DNA of 64,000 bases. Origin: Scatomonas sp963930955. Lineage in GTDB: Bacteria > Bacillota > Clostridia > Lachnospirales > Lachnospiraceae. The notes under the pieces were generated by a model. It made no database searches and was not told the DNA's origin. It saw only the letters and a program-made list of their open reading frames with translations. The translations under genes and the position numbers were made by a program. Below are positions 34,491 through 42,700 of the stretch, one piece after another (the stretch's first letter is position 1; each line of letters begins with the position of its first letter). The DNA lies in assembly GCA_963930955.1 (NCBI GenBank), contig OZ006967.1, positions 248,001 through 312,000 on the forward strand. Reading direction: 5' to 3'.

Positions 34491-34518
34491 CACCCGTAAG
34501 GGTGTATAAGTGCGCCCT
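34491..34518 (+). other. Origin of transfer (MOBQ/RSF1010-like nic site) of element B
   Basis: An inverted repeat, CACCC GTAA GGGTG (34491-34504), is followed at once by TATAAGTGCGCCCT (34505-34518). Its last 12 bases match, as recalled, the nic core of MOBQ plasmids such as the RSF1010/pSC101 group, with cleavage expected after TAAGTGCG (between 34514 and 34515). It lies between the DUF3847 gene and mobA, in the expected place. Confidence 0.8.
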
Positions 34519-34532
34519 TTGTGCCAAAGGGA

Positions 34533-34829
34533 TTATTCGCTTTTCCCGCCCTTGGTGCGTTTTTTCAGATAAGCCCGCGCTTCCTCGCTCGTCAAGGCAA
34601 GCCGGAGAAAGGCGGCGGCTTCCTCGTCGGTCATGGTCTTGGCTTCCGGCACAATGCTCTCAAAGACCGCACCCCGGACGATCAGCCGATGGCTGCGCGT
34701 CCTGCGTTCCTCTTGGGATAACTTTTGCCGCAACACCTTTTCCCGGTTTTCAAGCTGCCGGATTTTCTTCTTCCCGTCCTCAATCTCGGCTTGCAATTCC
34801 TCGCGGTTTTTTTCTCTCGGTTTCGTCAT
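34533..34829 (-). CDS. DUF3847 family protein
   Basis: 98 residues, coiled-coil N-terminus (NREELQAEIEDGKKKIRQLE, then NREKVLRQKLS) followed by RTRSHRLIVRGAVFESIVPE and MTDEEAAAFLRLAL. This arrangement fits DUF3847 proteins, which are encoded next to mobA in mobilizable elements and look like MobC-type relaxosome helpers. It is located directly upstream of oriT and mobA. AAAGGAG precedes the ATG. Function is inferred only from context. Confidence 0.75.
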   Translation of the reverse strand: MTKPREKNREELQAEIEDGKKKIRQLENREKVLRQKLSQEERRTRSHRLIVRGAVFESIVPEAKTMTDEEAAAFLRLALTSEEARAYLKKRTKGGKSE

Positions 34830-34960
34830 GGGTGGTCACTCCTTTCTACCTGTCGGCATAGAAAAAGGACAGTCGATTTCCTCGGCTGTCCTTTTGATTA
34901 GGGTGTTTGGTTTACTCCGTTCTGCTCAATAAATGGGAATATTAAATATCAATACGCCCT

Positions 34961-35794
34961 TTAATACATTCCTATTAAAACATCAGCTTCGATTGTCAAA
35001 TGTGTGAGAGTACGCCAATCAACGCAATCTTTTTCAACGCAAAAGAGAAGCGGCGTCATTTCAATAAACGACATTCTTTGTTCTGATGACAACTGTACGG
35101 TGGCTGAAACCGTTTCTCTTGAAATGGTTTTAAGATATTTCTCAAAATATTCAACGACAGACTCATTTGAATAATCTGGATTTTTCAAGTGTGCTTGCAC
35201 TTTAGTCCTGATTTCCCTCAAATGATTTTTCGTAGGAATTACTTTCACAACATATCCGTTAGGAGATAGCAATCGCTGAAATTCTTTGTAGTGTGCAGGC
35301 GAAAATATGTCTAAAATACAATCCATACTTCCGTCTTTCAAAGGGATTTTTGATAAGTCAGTAACAAACCACTTCACTGCTTTGCGCTTGTCTTTTTTTG
35401 ATGCAATCTGTATTGCCTCCCTTGACAAGTCAAAGGCAAAGATGTTTCGTTCTGTTCTTTGCTGTATCTGCCTTGCATAGAAACCCTCGCCGCAACCAAC
35501 ATCTAAAATGTTTCTTATAGATGGCGTATCAGAAATAAACTGTATGATTTTCTCCAACACAACATCATACATGCCATACTCCAAAATTTGGTGCCGGTTG
35601 TCAAAAGACCGCTTGCTGTAGTTGGTTTTGGGCGATGATTTTAACAACAAATTTACATACCCATATCTTGAAATATCAAAGCAATGTCCATGTCTACAAA
35701 TTAGGCTATTGCCTTGTATATCCATTGATTTTGTGCAAATTGGGCATTGAAAATAAACCTTGCTGTCTGCAAAGCGTGATAAATTATTATTCAT
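34961..35794 (-). CDS. RlmA-like 23S rRNA (guanine-N1) methyltransferase
   Basis: 277 residues. An N-terminal zinc-binding module (FQCPICTKSMDIQGNSLICR, then HGHCFDISRYGYVNLL) is characteristic of RlmA/TlrB proteins. The SAM fold follows, with motif I ILDVGCGEGFYARQIQQ and an NLLL..S-type recognition region. RlmA-type enzymes methylate G745 or G748 in helix 35 of 23S rRNA; TlrB-type G748 methylation contributes to tylosin resistance in producers. As cargo of element B behind an MRLR-type leader (35874-35900), it is likely an inducible resistance or tolerance gene. GGAGG lies before the ATG. Specificity cannot be read from sequence. Confidence 0.85.
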   Translation of the reverse strand: MNNNLSRFADSKVYFQCPICTKSMDIQGNSLICRHGHCFDISRYGYVNLLLKSSPKTNYSKRSFDNRHQILEYGMYDVVLEKIIQFISDTPSIRNILDVGCGEGFYARQIQQRTERNIFAFDLSREAIQIASKKDKRKAVKWFVTDLSKIPLKDGSMDCILDIFSPAHYKEFQRLLSPNGYVVKVIPTKNHLREIRTKVQAHLKNPDYSNESVVEYFEKYLKTISRETVSATVQLSSEQRMSFIEMTPLLFCVEKDCVDWRTLTHLTIEADVLIGMY

Positions 35795-35831
35795 TTGTTT
35801 TTCCTCCGTAATTACATCTCTGCTTCAATAA

Positions 35832-35900
35832 GCGAGTTATGCAATACGGATAACCGCAACATAACTCGCGGTTTTATCTTAATCTCATAAATGTAACCAT
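35832..35900 (-). promoter_or_regulatory. MRLR leader peptide and competing hairpins upstream of the rlmA-like gene
   Basis: GGAGG, eight bases, then the 8-codon frame MVTFMRLR and TAA (35900-35874). Two mutually exclusive hairpins follow: AACCGC (35868-35873) with GCGGTT (35852-35857), and GCGAGTTATG with CATAACTCGC (35860-35869 with 35832-35841). TCCGTA in the loop region could also pair with TACGGA of the methyltransferase ribosome site. No T-run follows, which suggests translational rather than transcriptional attenuation. A second small frame, MLRLSVLHNSLIEAEM, ends just before that site. Confidence 0.75.
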
Positions 35901-35948
35901 TGTGTTGTCCTCCAATCAATTCCGCAGTATTACTCTGCTTTTAGAAAA

Positions 35949-35977
35949 AGTATAGCACAAAACTATGAACATTTCCA
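35949..35977 (-). promoter_or_regulatory. Candidate promoter of the rlmA-like gene
   Basis: -35 TGGAAA, 17-base spacer, -10 TATACT, about 40 bases before the MRLR leader. Confidence 0.5.
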
Positions 35978-35979
35978 CT

Positions 35980-36276
35980 CTATTTCAGCCTGTCGGCGGC
36001 GTTGCTCTCTCTGGCGTACCGCCGCGCCGCTTCCCGCCGTTCCTCGCTGTATGGGGCGGTCAGACGGAAAGAGAAGCGGCCTTTCTCAATGTCAAACTCC
36101 ATGCAGCCCGTTTCCGGGTCTGCGTCGGTCTGGCGGCACACATCGGGGTGCTGCTCGGCATAGGCGGCAAGCCGCTTCTTCAAGTCGGTATTGTGGGTAC
36201 GGATATGGATCAACGGGTCTTTCTCATCAAACCAGATGTCTGTGGTCTTTTTTTGCTTGGGAAGCCCTGTTCGCAT
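35980..36276 (-). CDS. Conserved small mobile-element protein (homologue of 20-307)
   Basis: 98 residues, basic at both ends. It shares with the protein at 20-307 the pattern IxTxNxxLKxRLA, a CRx segment after a Pro-Asp/Glu pair, and an (F/L)-x-L-x-(A/P)PY ending. No enzyme motif is visible. It lies between TnpW and the rlmA-like cargo of element B, in higher-GC surroundings than the cargo gene. Function unknown; its presence in two unrelated element backbones suggests a transfer-linked or regulatory role. Confidence 0.65.
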   Translation of the reverse strand: MRTGLPKQKKTTDIWFDEKDPLIHIRTHNTDLKKRLAAYAEQHPDVCRQTDADPETGCMEFDIEKGRFSFRLTAPYSEERREAARRYARESNAADRLK

Positions 36277-36370
36277 AAACTCTCCTTTCTGCGCCCCTGT
36301 TACGCAATAGGGGCATTTTTCGGGTGTTTTCTCCGGCTCTTGACTTGGAGAAAACGGCGTTTTTGACGAT

Positions 36371-36408
36371 AAAAACCGCCCGGACGGGGAATGTATCGTC
36401 GGGGCGGC
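36371..36408 (-). terminator. Terminator after TnpW of element B
   Basis: CCGCCC..GAC ... GTC.GGGCGG followed on the minus strand by TTTTTATCG, directly downstream of the TnpW stop. Confidence 0.7.
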
Positions 36409-36410
36409 TG

Positions 36411-36590
36411 TTATCGCAAAATTTCCGATTTTTCCGGCTCTTGACCGTCCTGCAAGCTGTCGGCAAGTATCACTTTGAGCAGCTTGTCGCGGAATGTTTC
36501 TGTGCCGCTGTGATTGAAAAACAATTCCGCAACGATGGTCTGTCCGTTCTTCTGTGTCGTGATGATACTGTCGGGGGTCTGTTCTGCCAT
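36411..36590 (-). CDS. tnpW: TnpW of element B
   Basis: 59 residues (starts MAEQTPDSIITTQKNGQTIV and continues AELFFNHSGTETFRDKLLKV). The 'GQTIVAELFFN..GTETF.DKLLK.I' core is typical of TnpW. AAAGGAG lies upstream of the ATG at 36590. As in element A, it sits next to the serine recombinase gene. It is short and easily missed by gene callers. Confidence 0.7.
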   Translation of the reverse strand: MAEQTPDSIITTQKNGQTIVAELFFNHSGTETFRDKLLKVILADSLQDGQEPEKSEILR

Positions 36591-36613
36591 AGGCGGCTCC
36601 TTTCTCCGGGCGC

Positions 36614-36648
36614 GAAAAAGGGATTTCCCGTAGCCCGGAAAATCCCTC
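36614..36648 (-). terminator. Terminator after recombinase B
   Basis: AGGGATTT.CCGG ... CCGG.AAATCCCT-type stem followed on the minus strand by TTTTTC. Confidence 0.75.
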
Positions 36649-36668
36649 TTAGTTGTCGGTATTCTGTT

Positions 36669-38519
36669 TTACTGTGCGGGTGCTGCGGCGGCGGCCTGCG
36701 CCTTTCTCCTTGCCCGGTATTCCCGCGCTTTCATGCGGTCATATTCCCGTTGCTTTTCAAGGTTTCGCGCCCGGTACTCCCTTGAATACTGCCGGTGGTA
36801 GGCGCGGCTCTTTTCCTTTTGGGCTTCTTCGATTTCCTCCCGCATTTGCCGGACTTCCTGCTCCGTAGGCTCTGCAAGCTGCGTCACTTCGTTCTCAAAT
36901 CTGCCGATATAGTTAAAATATATCCCGATGTGCTGAACAGCCTGTTTTGCCCTTTTCTTGTCGCGCTCATGCACTTCAATCCGGCTGATAAACTCGTTGA
37001 GAATGGCGGGGGTCAGGTCAGTAAAGGCGGCATAGCGTTCCGTCAGCTTCAAAAACTTCTGCGCCCGCCCTCCCGCGTTCTCATAAGCGGATAGCTGCTC
37101 TTGGAGTGTGGCAAGCTCCGTTTTCAGTGTGTAGTATTCTTCCGAATATTTTTGCGACATTTGCTCATAGCGGTCTTGCGGGATAGTGCCGAGGGCGTTG
37201 TCCTCATAGAGCTTATTCAGCACCTTGTCAATCTGTTCAAGGCGTGTCGTGATTTGCGGGATACGTTTCTGCTGCTTCTTGGTCTGGTCGGTCTGCTGCA
37301 TGGCAAGGTTCTTTTTCACTAAGGCTTCAAACTCCGCCCGGTTGCTGATAGAGTAGTCCTCGATTTTCTTCAGCACTTCCGCGACGGTCTGCATGAGCAA
37401 GTCCGCGTCGATGATGTGTGGGGAATGGCACTTGGGGTTTTTGGCTTTCCCCTTGTGATACTCGCTGCAATAGGCAACATGCCGCTTGCCGCCGTTCCTG
37501 TAATCTATGCGGATGTGCATTTTTGCGCCGCAATCCTTACAGAAAAGCAAGCCCGACAAAGGGTGGATTTCCCCGTCCCCGTTGGGGCGTCTGACGGGCG
37601 CGTTTTCCAAAATCCGCTGTGCGGTTTCAAAGTCGGCGCGGTCAATAATCGGCTCATGCACATTTTCGGTTATCTGCCATTGGCTCCGGTCTACATAGTG
37701 GTTCCGCTTGTCCCGGAAATGCTTTGTAGTCTTGAAGTTGACTACATCGCCGCAATACTCCTGCCGCGTGAGGATATGGGTCAAGGTGACTTTGTTCCAC
37801 TTGTAGCGGTTATCCTCATTGAGCGCCTTGTTTTTACACGTTCCCCGTCCCCGGTCTTTCATGTAGAAAGTAGGGGTAGGGATTTGCTCCTGCGTCAGAT
37901 ATACGGCGATTTGGTTGCGGTTCTTCCCGCCGATAAACAGACGGAAAATAAGGCGCACAACCTCGGCGGCTTCCTCGTCGATTATCCAAAAATCCTTGTT
38001 GTCCGGGTCTTTCATATAGCCGTAGGGGGCTTCGGTGGCAATCGGCTTTCCGCTCATGCCCTTCGTTTTAATGCCGGTCTTTACTTTCTTGCTGATGTCC
38101 TTTGCGTACCACTCCGACATGATGTTGATAAAGGGCGCAAACTCCAATGTGTCGGGCTTCTCGCTGTCTATCCCGTTGTTGACCGCGATAAAGCGCACAT
38201 TGTTCCGTCTGAATATCTCCATAGCGTTGCCAACTTGGAGATAGTCGCGCCCCCAGCGCGTCAGGTCTTTCATAATGCAGACACCGATTTTTCCGTTTTC
38301 TACATCGTCCATCATGCGGGAATAGGCAGAACGGTCAAAAAATCTGCCGCTTTCGTCATCGTCAATGTAGTGCCGGATATTGGTTAAGTGCTGTCCTCTG
38401 GCATAGTTCTCCAAAAAGATTTTTTGGTTCTGTATGCTGTTGCTCTCACCGCCGTCCCTGTCCTCGTCGCCCACGGAAAGGCGGGAGTAAAGGGCGGTAA
38501 TTTTGCTATAATCAGTCAT
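36669..38519 (-). CDS. Large serine recombinase of element B
   Basis: About 616 residues from the ATG at 38519, which has AGGAGG eight bases upstream; the frame is open to 38861 but that part crosses the element end. Catalytic serine near residue 14 (ITALYSRLSVGDED), then SIQNQKIFLENYARG and DLTRWGRDYLQVG. Next come a recombinase domain, a zinc ribbon (CKDCGAKMHIRID, then CSEYHKGKAKNPKC), a coiled coil, and a DUF4368-like end. It should excise element B by joining the CCAT-flanked ends and restore virD4. Confidence 0.92.
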   Translation of the reverse strand: MTDYSKITALYSRLSVGDEDRDGGESNSIQNQKIFLENYARGQHLTNIRHYIDDDESGRFFDRSAYSRMMDDVENGKIGVCIMKDLTRWGRDYLQVGNAMEIFRRNNVRFIAVNNGIDSEKPDTLEFAPFINIMSEWYAKDISKKVKTGIKTKGMSGKPIATEAPYGYMKDPDNKDFWIIDEEAAEVVRLIFRLFIGGKNRNQIAVYLTQEQIPTPTFYMKDRGRGTCKNKALNEDNRYKWNKVTLTHILTRQEYCGDVVNFKTTKHFRDKRNHYVDRSQWQITENVHEPIIDRADFETAQRILENAPVRRPNGDGEIHPLSGLLFCKDCGAKMHIRIDYRNGGKRHVAYCSEYHKGKAKNPKCHSPHIIDADLLMQTVAEVLKKIEDYSISNRAEFEALVKKNLAMQQTDQTKKQQKRIPQITTRLEQIDKVLNKLYEDNALGTIPQDRYEQMSQKYSEEYYTLKTELATLQEQLSAYENAGGRAQKFLKLTERYAAFTDLTPAILNEFISRIEVHERDKKRAKQAVQHIGIYFNYIGRFENEVTQLAEPTEQEVRQMREEIEEAQKEKSRAYHRQYSREYRARNLEKQREYDRMKAREYRARRKAQAAAAAPAQ

Positions 38520-38579
38520 GTGCATAACCTCCTGTGCGTCCATGTAGGTGTCCTTTACACTTAAAATTATGCACTCCAT

Positions 38580-38872
38580 CGGGCGGAGCCATATTCTTCT
38601 CCGTGCCGGAACTTTTTTGCGTTTTTTCCCCGGTACACAACTGCAAGTTTCAAAAACACTGCAGCTGCAGTTCCCGCAAGAAGATCCGTAAAATAAAAGC
38701 TCGGCAGCAAGTGCGTGAACGCCAGCTGAATATTTATCAGCATAACGCCAAGCCTTTCTATCTGACTGTCTCCGGTACAATGTCGGAACAGCCAGGCACC
38801 CCGGTTGACCAGGTAAAACATGATGAAATAAGGAAGATTGAGTACCAGGATCCTGGTCCACTTTTCCTTCAT
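38580..38872 (-). pseudogene. virD4: VirD4-like coupling protein, N-terminal part (split by element B)
   Basis: 99 codons of host sequence: a basic start (MKEKWTRILVLNLPYFIMF), two transmembrane helices (the second being SFYFTDLLAGTAAAVFLKLA), and a cytoplasmic link ending HGEEYGSARW. Two foreign codons and a stop follow at the junction. This is the membrane anchor that positions the coupling ATPase at the channel. Together with 27886-29404 it forms the full protein. Its ATG overlaps the end of the PcfB gene by four bases. Confidence 0.9.
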
Positions 38873-39426
38873 CGTTCCTGACCCCGATCCTTCTGCCGGG
38901 TTTTTACACGCTCACGATGCTTTGCCAGCCTCTGCATGGCTTTCTGCAGCTTCTTCCGGACAGACGGCTTTTTTGATTTTTTCAGCGTAATCCCTGTATA
39001 TTCTTTAAAAGCTGCCGTCATCACATCCACGTCTTTTGCCTTAAAGAACACCATATACTTTGGCGGGCTGATACTGCTGTCACGTTTCAGGCTGTAATCA
39101 ATCCCGTATTTCCTGGCAACCCGGTCAAAAGATTTTATATTATCATCCGTGATCAGAATATTCGTAAGCTGGGCGCCTTTCGCCATCAGCTGCTTCATCG
39201 TCTGTTTCCCGTGAGGCTGCTTTTTTTCCAGCTTTCGGCGTTCTTTTGCCCTGCTCCGCTCCTGAGCACGGCCATTCTTCACCGCCTGGCGTCTCTGAAC
39301 CTTTTTTTGCTTATGGCGTTCTGCCCCATTCAGATATTTCCGCATAGCAGCTTTCAGAACACCCGCTGTCATACGGCCGCACTGTACACACAGCGCAATT
39401 GTTTTCTCATTTACTTCATCCTGCAA
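38869..39426 (-). CDS. PcfB family protein (DUF3801)
   Basis: 185 residues, very basic. The fold core TMKQLMAKGAQLTNILITDD, then IKSFDRVARKYGIDYSLKRD and YMVFFKAKDVDVMTAAFKEY identifies the PcfB/DUF3801 family. PcfB of pCF10 is a relaxosome-associated adaptor for the coupling protein, and here the gene directly precedes virD4, overlapping by four bases. Both flanks are Lys/Arg rich and suited to nucleic-acid contact. It overlaps the upstream cysteine-rich gene by 16 bases. Confidence 0.85.
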   Translation of the reverse strand: MQDEVNEKTIALCVQCGRMTAGVLKAAMRKYLNGAERHKQKKVQRRQAVKNGRAQERSRAKERRKLEKKQPHGKQTMKQLMAKGAQLTNILITDDNIKSFDRVARKYGIDYSLKRDSSISPPKYMVFFKAKDVDVMTAAFKEYTGITLKKSKKPSVRKKLQKAMQRLAKHRERVKTRQKDRGQER

Positions 39427-39707
39427 TCAACCACCTTCCTTCCTGTAGATTTCAATTCCCGATAGATTTCTGCGATACAATATCCGATACACGGCAGATG
39501 CTTCCCGTAAGGACAATCCTTACAGTTTTTCGATACATCAGACTTCGGCTTCTCTGGTTTCACCGGCTCCAGGTACCAGCAATCGCTTTTTGTGCATCCG
39601 GCTTTTCCCCACCAGTAACAATATGCACAGGACCATGGTCTGTCCTTCTGGTAGATGCGTCCTGGAAGTGCCGCCTTCGGATCGATCACATACTTTGCTT
39701 TTTCCAT
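39411..39707 (-). CDS. Cysteine-rich protein of unknown function
   Basis: 98 residues with nine cysteines arranged as SCAYCYWWGKAGCTKSDCWY and NCKDCPYGKHLPCIGYC. This suggests one or two zinc or iron-sulfur sites. No named family was recognised, although similar small Cys-rich genes accompany pcfB in related ICEs. It lies between the large adhesin gene and pcfB, with a terminator-like hairpin (39724-39767) just before it. Role unknown. Confidence 0.6.
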   Translation of the reverse strand: MEKAKYVIDPKAALPGRIYQKDRPWSCAYCYWWGKAGCTKSDCWYLEPVKPEKPKSDVSKNCKDCPYGKHLPCIGYCIAEIYRELKSTGRKVVDCRMK

Positions 39708-39723
39708 AATCCCTGCATCCTTT

Positions 39724-39767
39724 CCAAAAACAGCCGCAGGCGCCTACCGATACGGTAAACGCCTGCT
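39724..39767 (-). terminator. Terminator between adhesin and Cys-rich gene
   Basis: A long stem, GCAGGCG.. TACCG / CGGTA..CGCCTGC, followed on the minus strand by GGCTGTTTTTGG. It may uncouple the very long adhesin transcript from the transfer genes. Confidence 0.65.
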
Positions 39768-39776
39768 CTCTTCCCT

Positions 39777-42700
39777 TTATCTTCTTTTTCTTCTCATCAC
39801 AAATGCCGCGCCGGTTCCGCAAAGTCCAATGCCAAGCAGTGCCGTCCAGAATAAAAGATTCGTATCATCTCCTGTCTTCGGAGCATCTGTCCCAACCGGA
39901 TTTTGCGGTTCTTCCGGTGTTTCCTCTGGAGCCGCCTCATCTTTCATCACGACTTTCTGGATTTCACCAGTATCTTTCACCTCAAACTCTATATCCTCAG
40001 CCACCAGATATCCCTCTGGCGCAGACTCCTCATGGAGAATGTAACGGCCAATCGGAAGCATTTCGATATAAAGCGGTTCCTCCGTGGAAGTCCAGCTCTC
40101 TACTACCTCGCCATTCTCGTCCAGGATGGTGAGCTTCGCTCCCGGCAGCTCCTTCCCGGCAATATCTGTCTTAGAAATCTCTATCTTTGTCACATCATCT
40201 TTCATCTCGATTTTCTGGACTTCGGCGGTGTCCTCAACGGTAAACTGGATGCCCTCCGCCGTCACATACCCCGGAGCCGGAAGCACTTCCGTCATGGTAT
40301 AAGTCTGTCCGACCACCAGCTCCTTAATGATATGCGGCTCTTTGCCGGATACCCATTCATCCACAACTTCGCCATTTTCATCGGTTACAGTCAGCTTCGC
40401 TCCCTCCACTTCTTTTCCATCTGTCAGGGAAGTTTTGGTAAATTCAAAGACGGTCGGTTCATCCTCAAAGATAAATTCATAAGAAACTGTCGCTTTATCA
40501 GAAGATTCCGCTGTAAAAGTAAACTCCTGCACCTCGTCTGTGGTGGCAAATCCTGGAGCCGGGGAAGTCTCTTTCACTACATAGGAAAATCCAATGGGCA
40601 GATCCGCCTCAAAAGTCAGTTTTCCATCCTCCCCGGTTGCTTTTTCCTCGATCACGGTTCCCGCTTCCAGAACCACATCCCCGTCTTTATTGGTAATGTC
40701 CTCTTTTGCGGAAAGGGCAAACACAGCGCCCTCCAGTACCCGGTCAGTATCCTTTTCTTTCTTCAGGACAGATACTTCCGCCTTCTGGCGGTTATTCTGC
40801 CAGTCTCCATTCCAGGTAACTTCCGCTGTCTCCTGATCCACATAGGTCAGGTCAATTTCCCGGATTTCCCCGTCCAGCACATAGCCTTCCGCAGTCTCCT
40901 TTTCTTTCACATAGTATTTTCCAAGTGGAAGGCCAGACAGCTTTGCAATGCCTGTTTCATCTGTGGTAATCGTGGCAATCAGCTCATCCTTCTTATAATA
41001 ATCCTCGCTCTCTCCGTCTGCCGCTTTGATGTCCTCCAGGGCATATACCTCAAAGGTTACATCTTTTAAAGCGCCGGTGATATATTCAAAGATATGACTG
41101 ATCCAGCCGCCAATGGTATCAACAAGTGTCACATCTTCCAGGAACTCGCCCTTCTTATTGATGATCAGCGTCCCTTCCGGAACATCGTCTTTCATTTCCA
41201 CTTTCTGGATTTCCGCTGTATCCTCCACAGTAAAAGTGATTTCTTCCGCTTTCAGATACCCATAAGGGGCCAGCTCTTCCCGAAGCGTATAAGTCTCGCC
41301 TACGGTCAGCCGCTCAATCAGGTGTTCCTCTCCTTTCACGGAAGTCCAACTGTCTACGATATTCCCGTCTTGATCCAGGACGGTCAGTTTTGCGCCTTCC
41401 AGCTCCACGCCGGTTGTGAGATCCGTCTTTTTCACAGAAATCTTTGTCGGCTCATTTTCATATTCAGATGCCAGTTCCACCACGGGAATCTCCTGCCCCT
41501 GATACTCTGCAGTCACTTCTACCACTTTATCGGAAGAAATATACCCGTCCGGTGCGGCTTCTTCTTTGATATAGTAGCGGCCAAACGGTAAGTCATTCAT
41601 AAATACAGCTTTGCCGTTTTCATCAGACAGCGCTTTTCCAATCAGCGTGTCCGCTTTCACAATCACTTCGCCGTGTGCCAGAAAATCCTCTTTGGCATAC
41701 AGCCCAAAGACTGCGCCTTCCACGGTTGCCTGTGTCTCTGCATCTTTTTTCACCACAGACACTTCCACTTTCTGGCGTTCATTCTGGAAAACAGCTTCCT
41801 GTTCGATTACAGGCGTCTCCTGGTCTTTATATGTAAAAGTCACTGTCTGCGCTTCCCCATTTAGTACAAAGCCCTCCGGGGCGGTAGCTTCCACAATCTT
41901 GTAACTTCCAAGAGGAAGGTCAGTAAGATATGCTTCCCCATTTTCATCGGTAGTCACAGTTCCCACAAGCTCTCCGGCAGAGTATTCCAAGATACGGTTC
42001 CCCTCTGCGTCTTTCTGGAAGTCAGCGGTATAAATGTCCTCCGCAGCATACACCTCAAAGACTGCGCCTGCCAGGTTTTCTACTTCATAAACAAAGTCCT
42101 TGCTGAATCCGTCCAGGACTTCGCCCTGTTTTACGATTTTCAGCTTTCCTTTTACCGGATGGTTTTCATAAACCGCCTCAATCACCACATCCCCGGACAC
42201 CGGGTCGATCTGGTAAGCGGTATCGGAATCCACGGCAATTTCAAAATAGTTCTCATTCAGTGTATATCCGTAAGGCGCTGTGACTTCCTCAATCCGGTAA
42301 TGCCCGATTTTTAAATTCTGGGGCAGGATCAGGTAGCCTTCCTCATCGGTGAAGAATGTCTTGTGAACCGTTGTTGTAGGATAGGTTGTCACCTGCTCAA
42401 CGTATTCCTGCTTATCCAGATCATAGATCCGGAACTCTGTACCTTTGTGAAGCACCGGTTTTTTCGTCTCATCATCCTGCTTGATGATCTTCAGCTTTGC
42501 TTCAAATTCCTCGTCCAGAAGCACCCGCCATACCTGTGGCGTAGTTGGATTATGCTCTGTAATCCGCACGATAAAGTCGTCCACCGGCTTGTAATTATGG
42601 GGCGTGGTGGTCTCCCGGACAAGGTATGTACCATAAGGAAGGGCAATACTGCAGGCATATCCTTTCTCGTCCGTAAACATTTCTGTCGCCCCGTTCTCCC

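Larger units (their letters stand above)
29401..38579. mobile_element. Nested mobilizable element B carrying an rlmA-like gene, inserted in virD4
   Basis: About 9.2 kb bounded by CCAT at 29401-29404 and 38576-38579, with a large serine recombinase gene at its right end. Contents from right to left are recombinase, TnpW, a small conserved protein, an rRNA methyltransferase with leader, DUF3847, oriT, MobA/MobL relaxase, and a primase/helicase gene interrupted by an IS3-type element. There are no secretion genes, so it depends on another element for transfer. It splits virD4 exactly between the codons for SARW and GTAED. Confidence 0.85.

Noticed and set aside
14004..38579. Assembly chimaera as the cause of the split maff2 and virD4
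   Set aside because: Both junctions show exact short core repeats with a matching serine recombinase at the element end, and both reconstructed frames close perfectly; only read-level evidence could still revive this idea.
38520..38861. N-terminal extension of recombinase B
   Set aside because: It crosses the element end into virD4 DNA; AGGAGG with proper spacing precedes the ATG at 38519.
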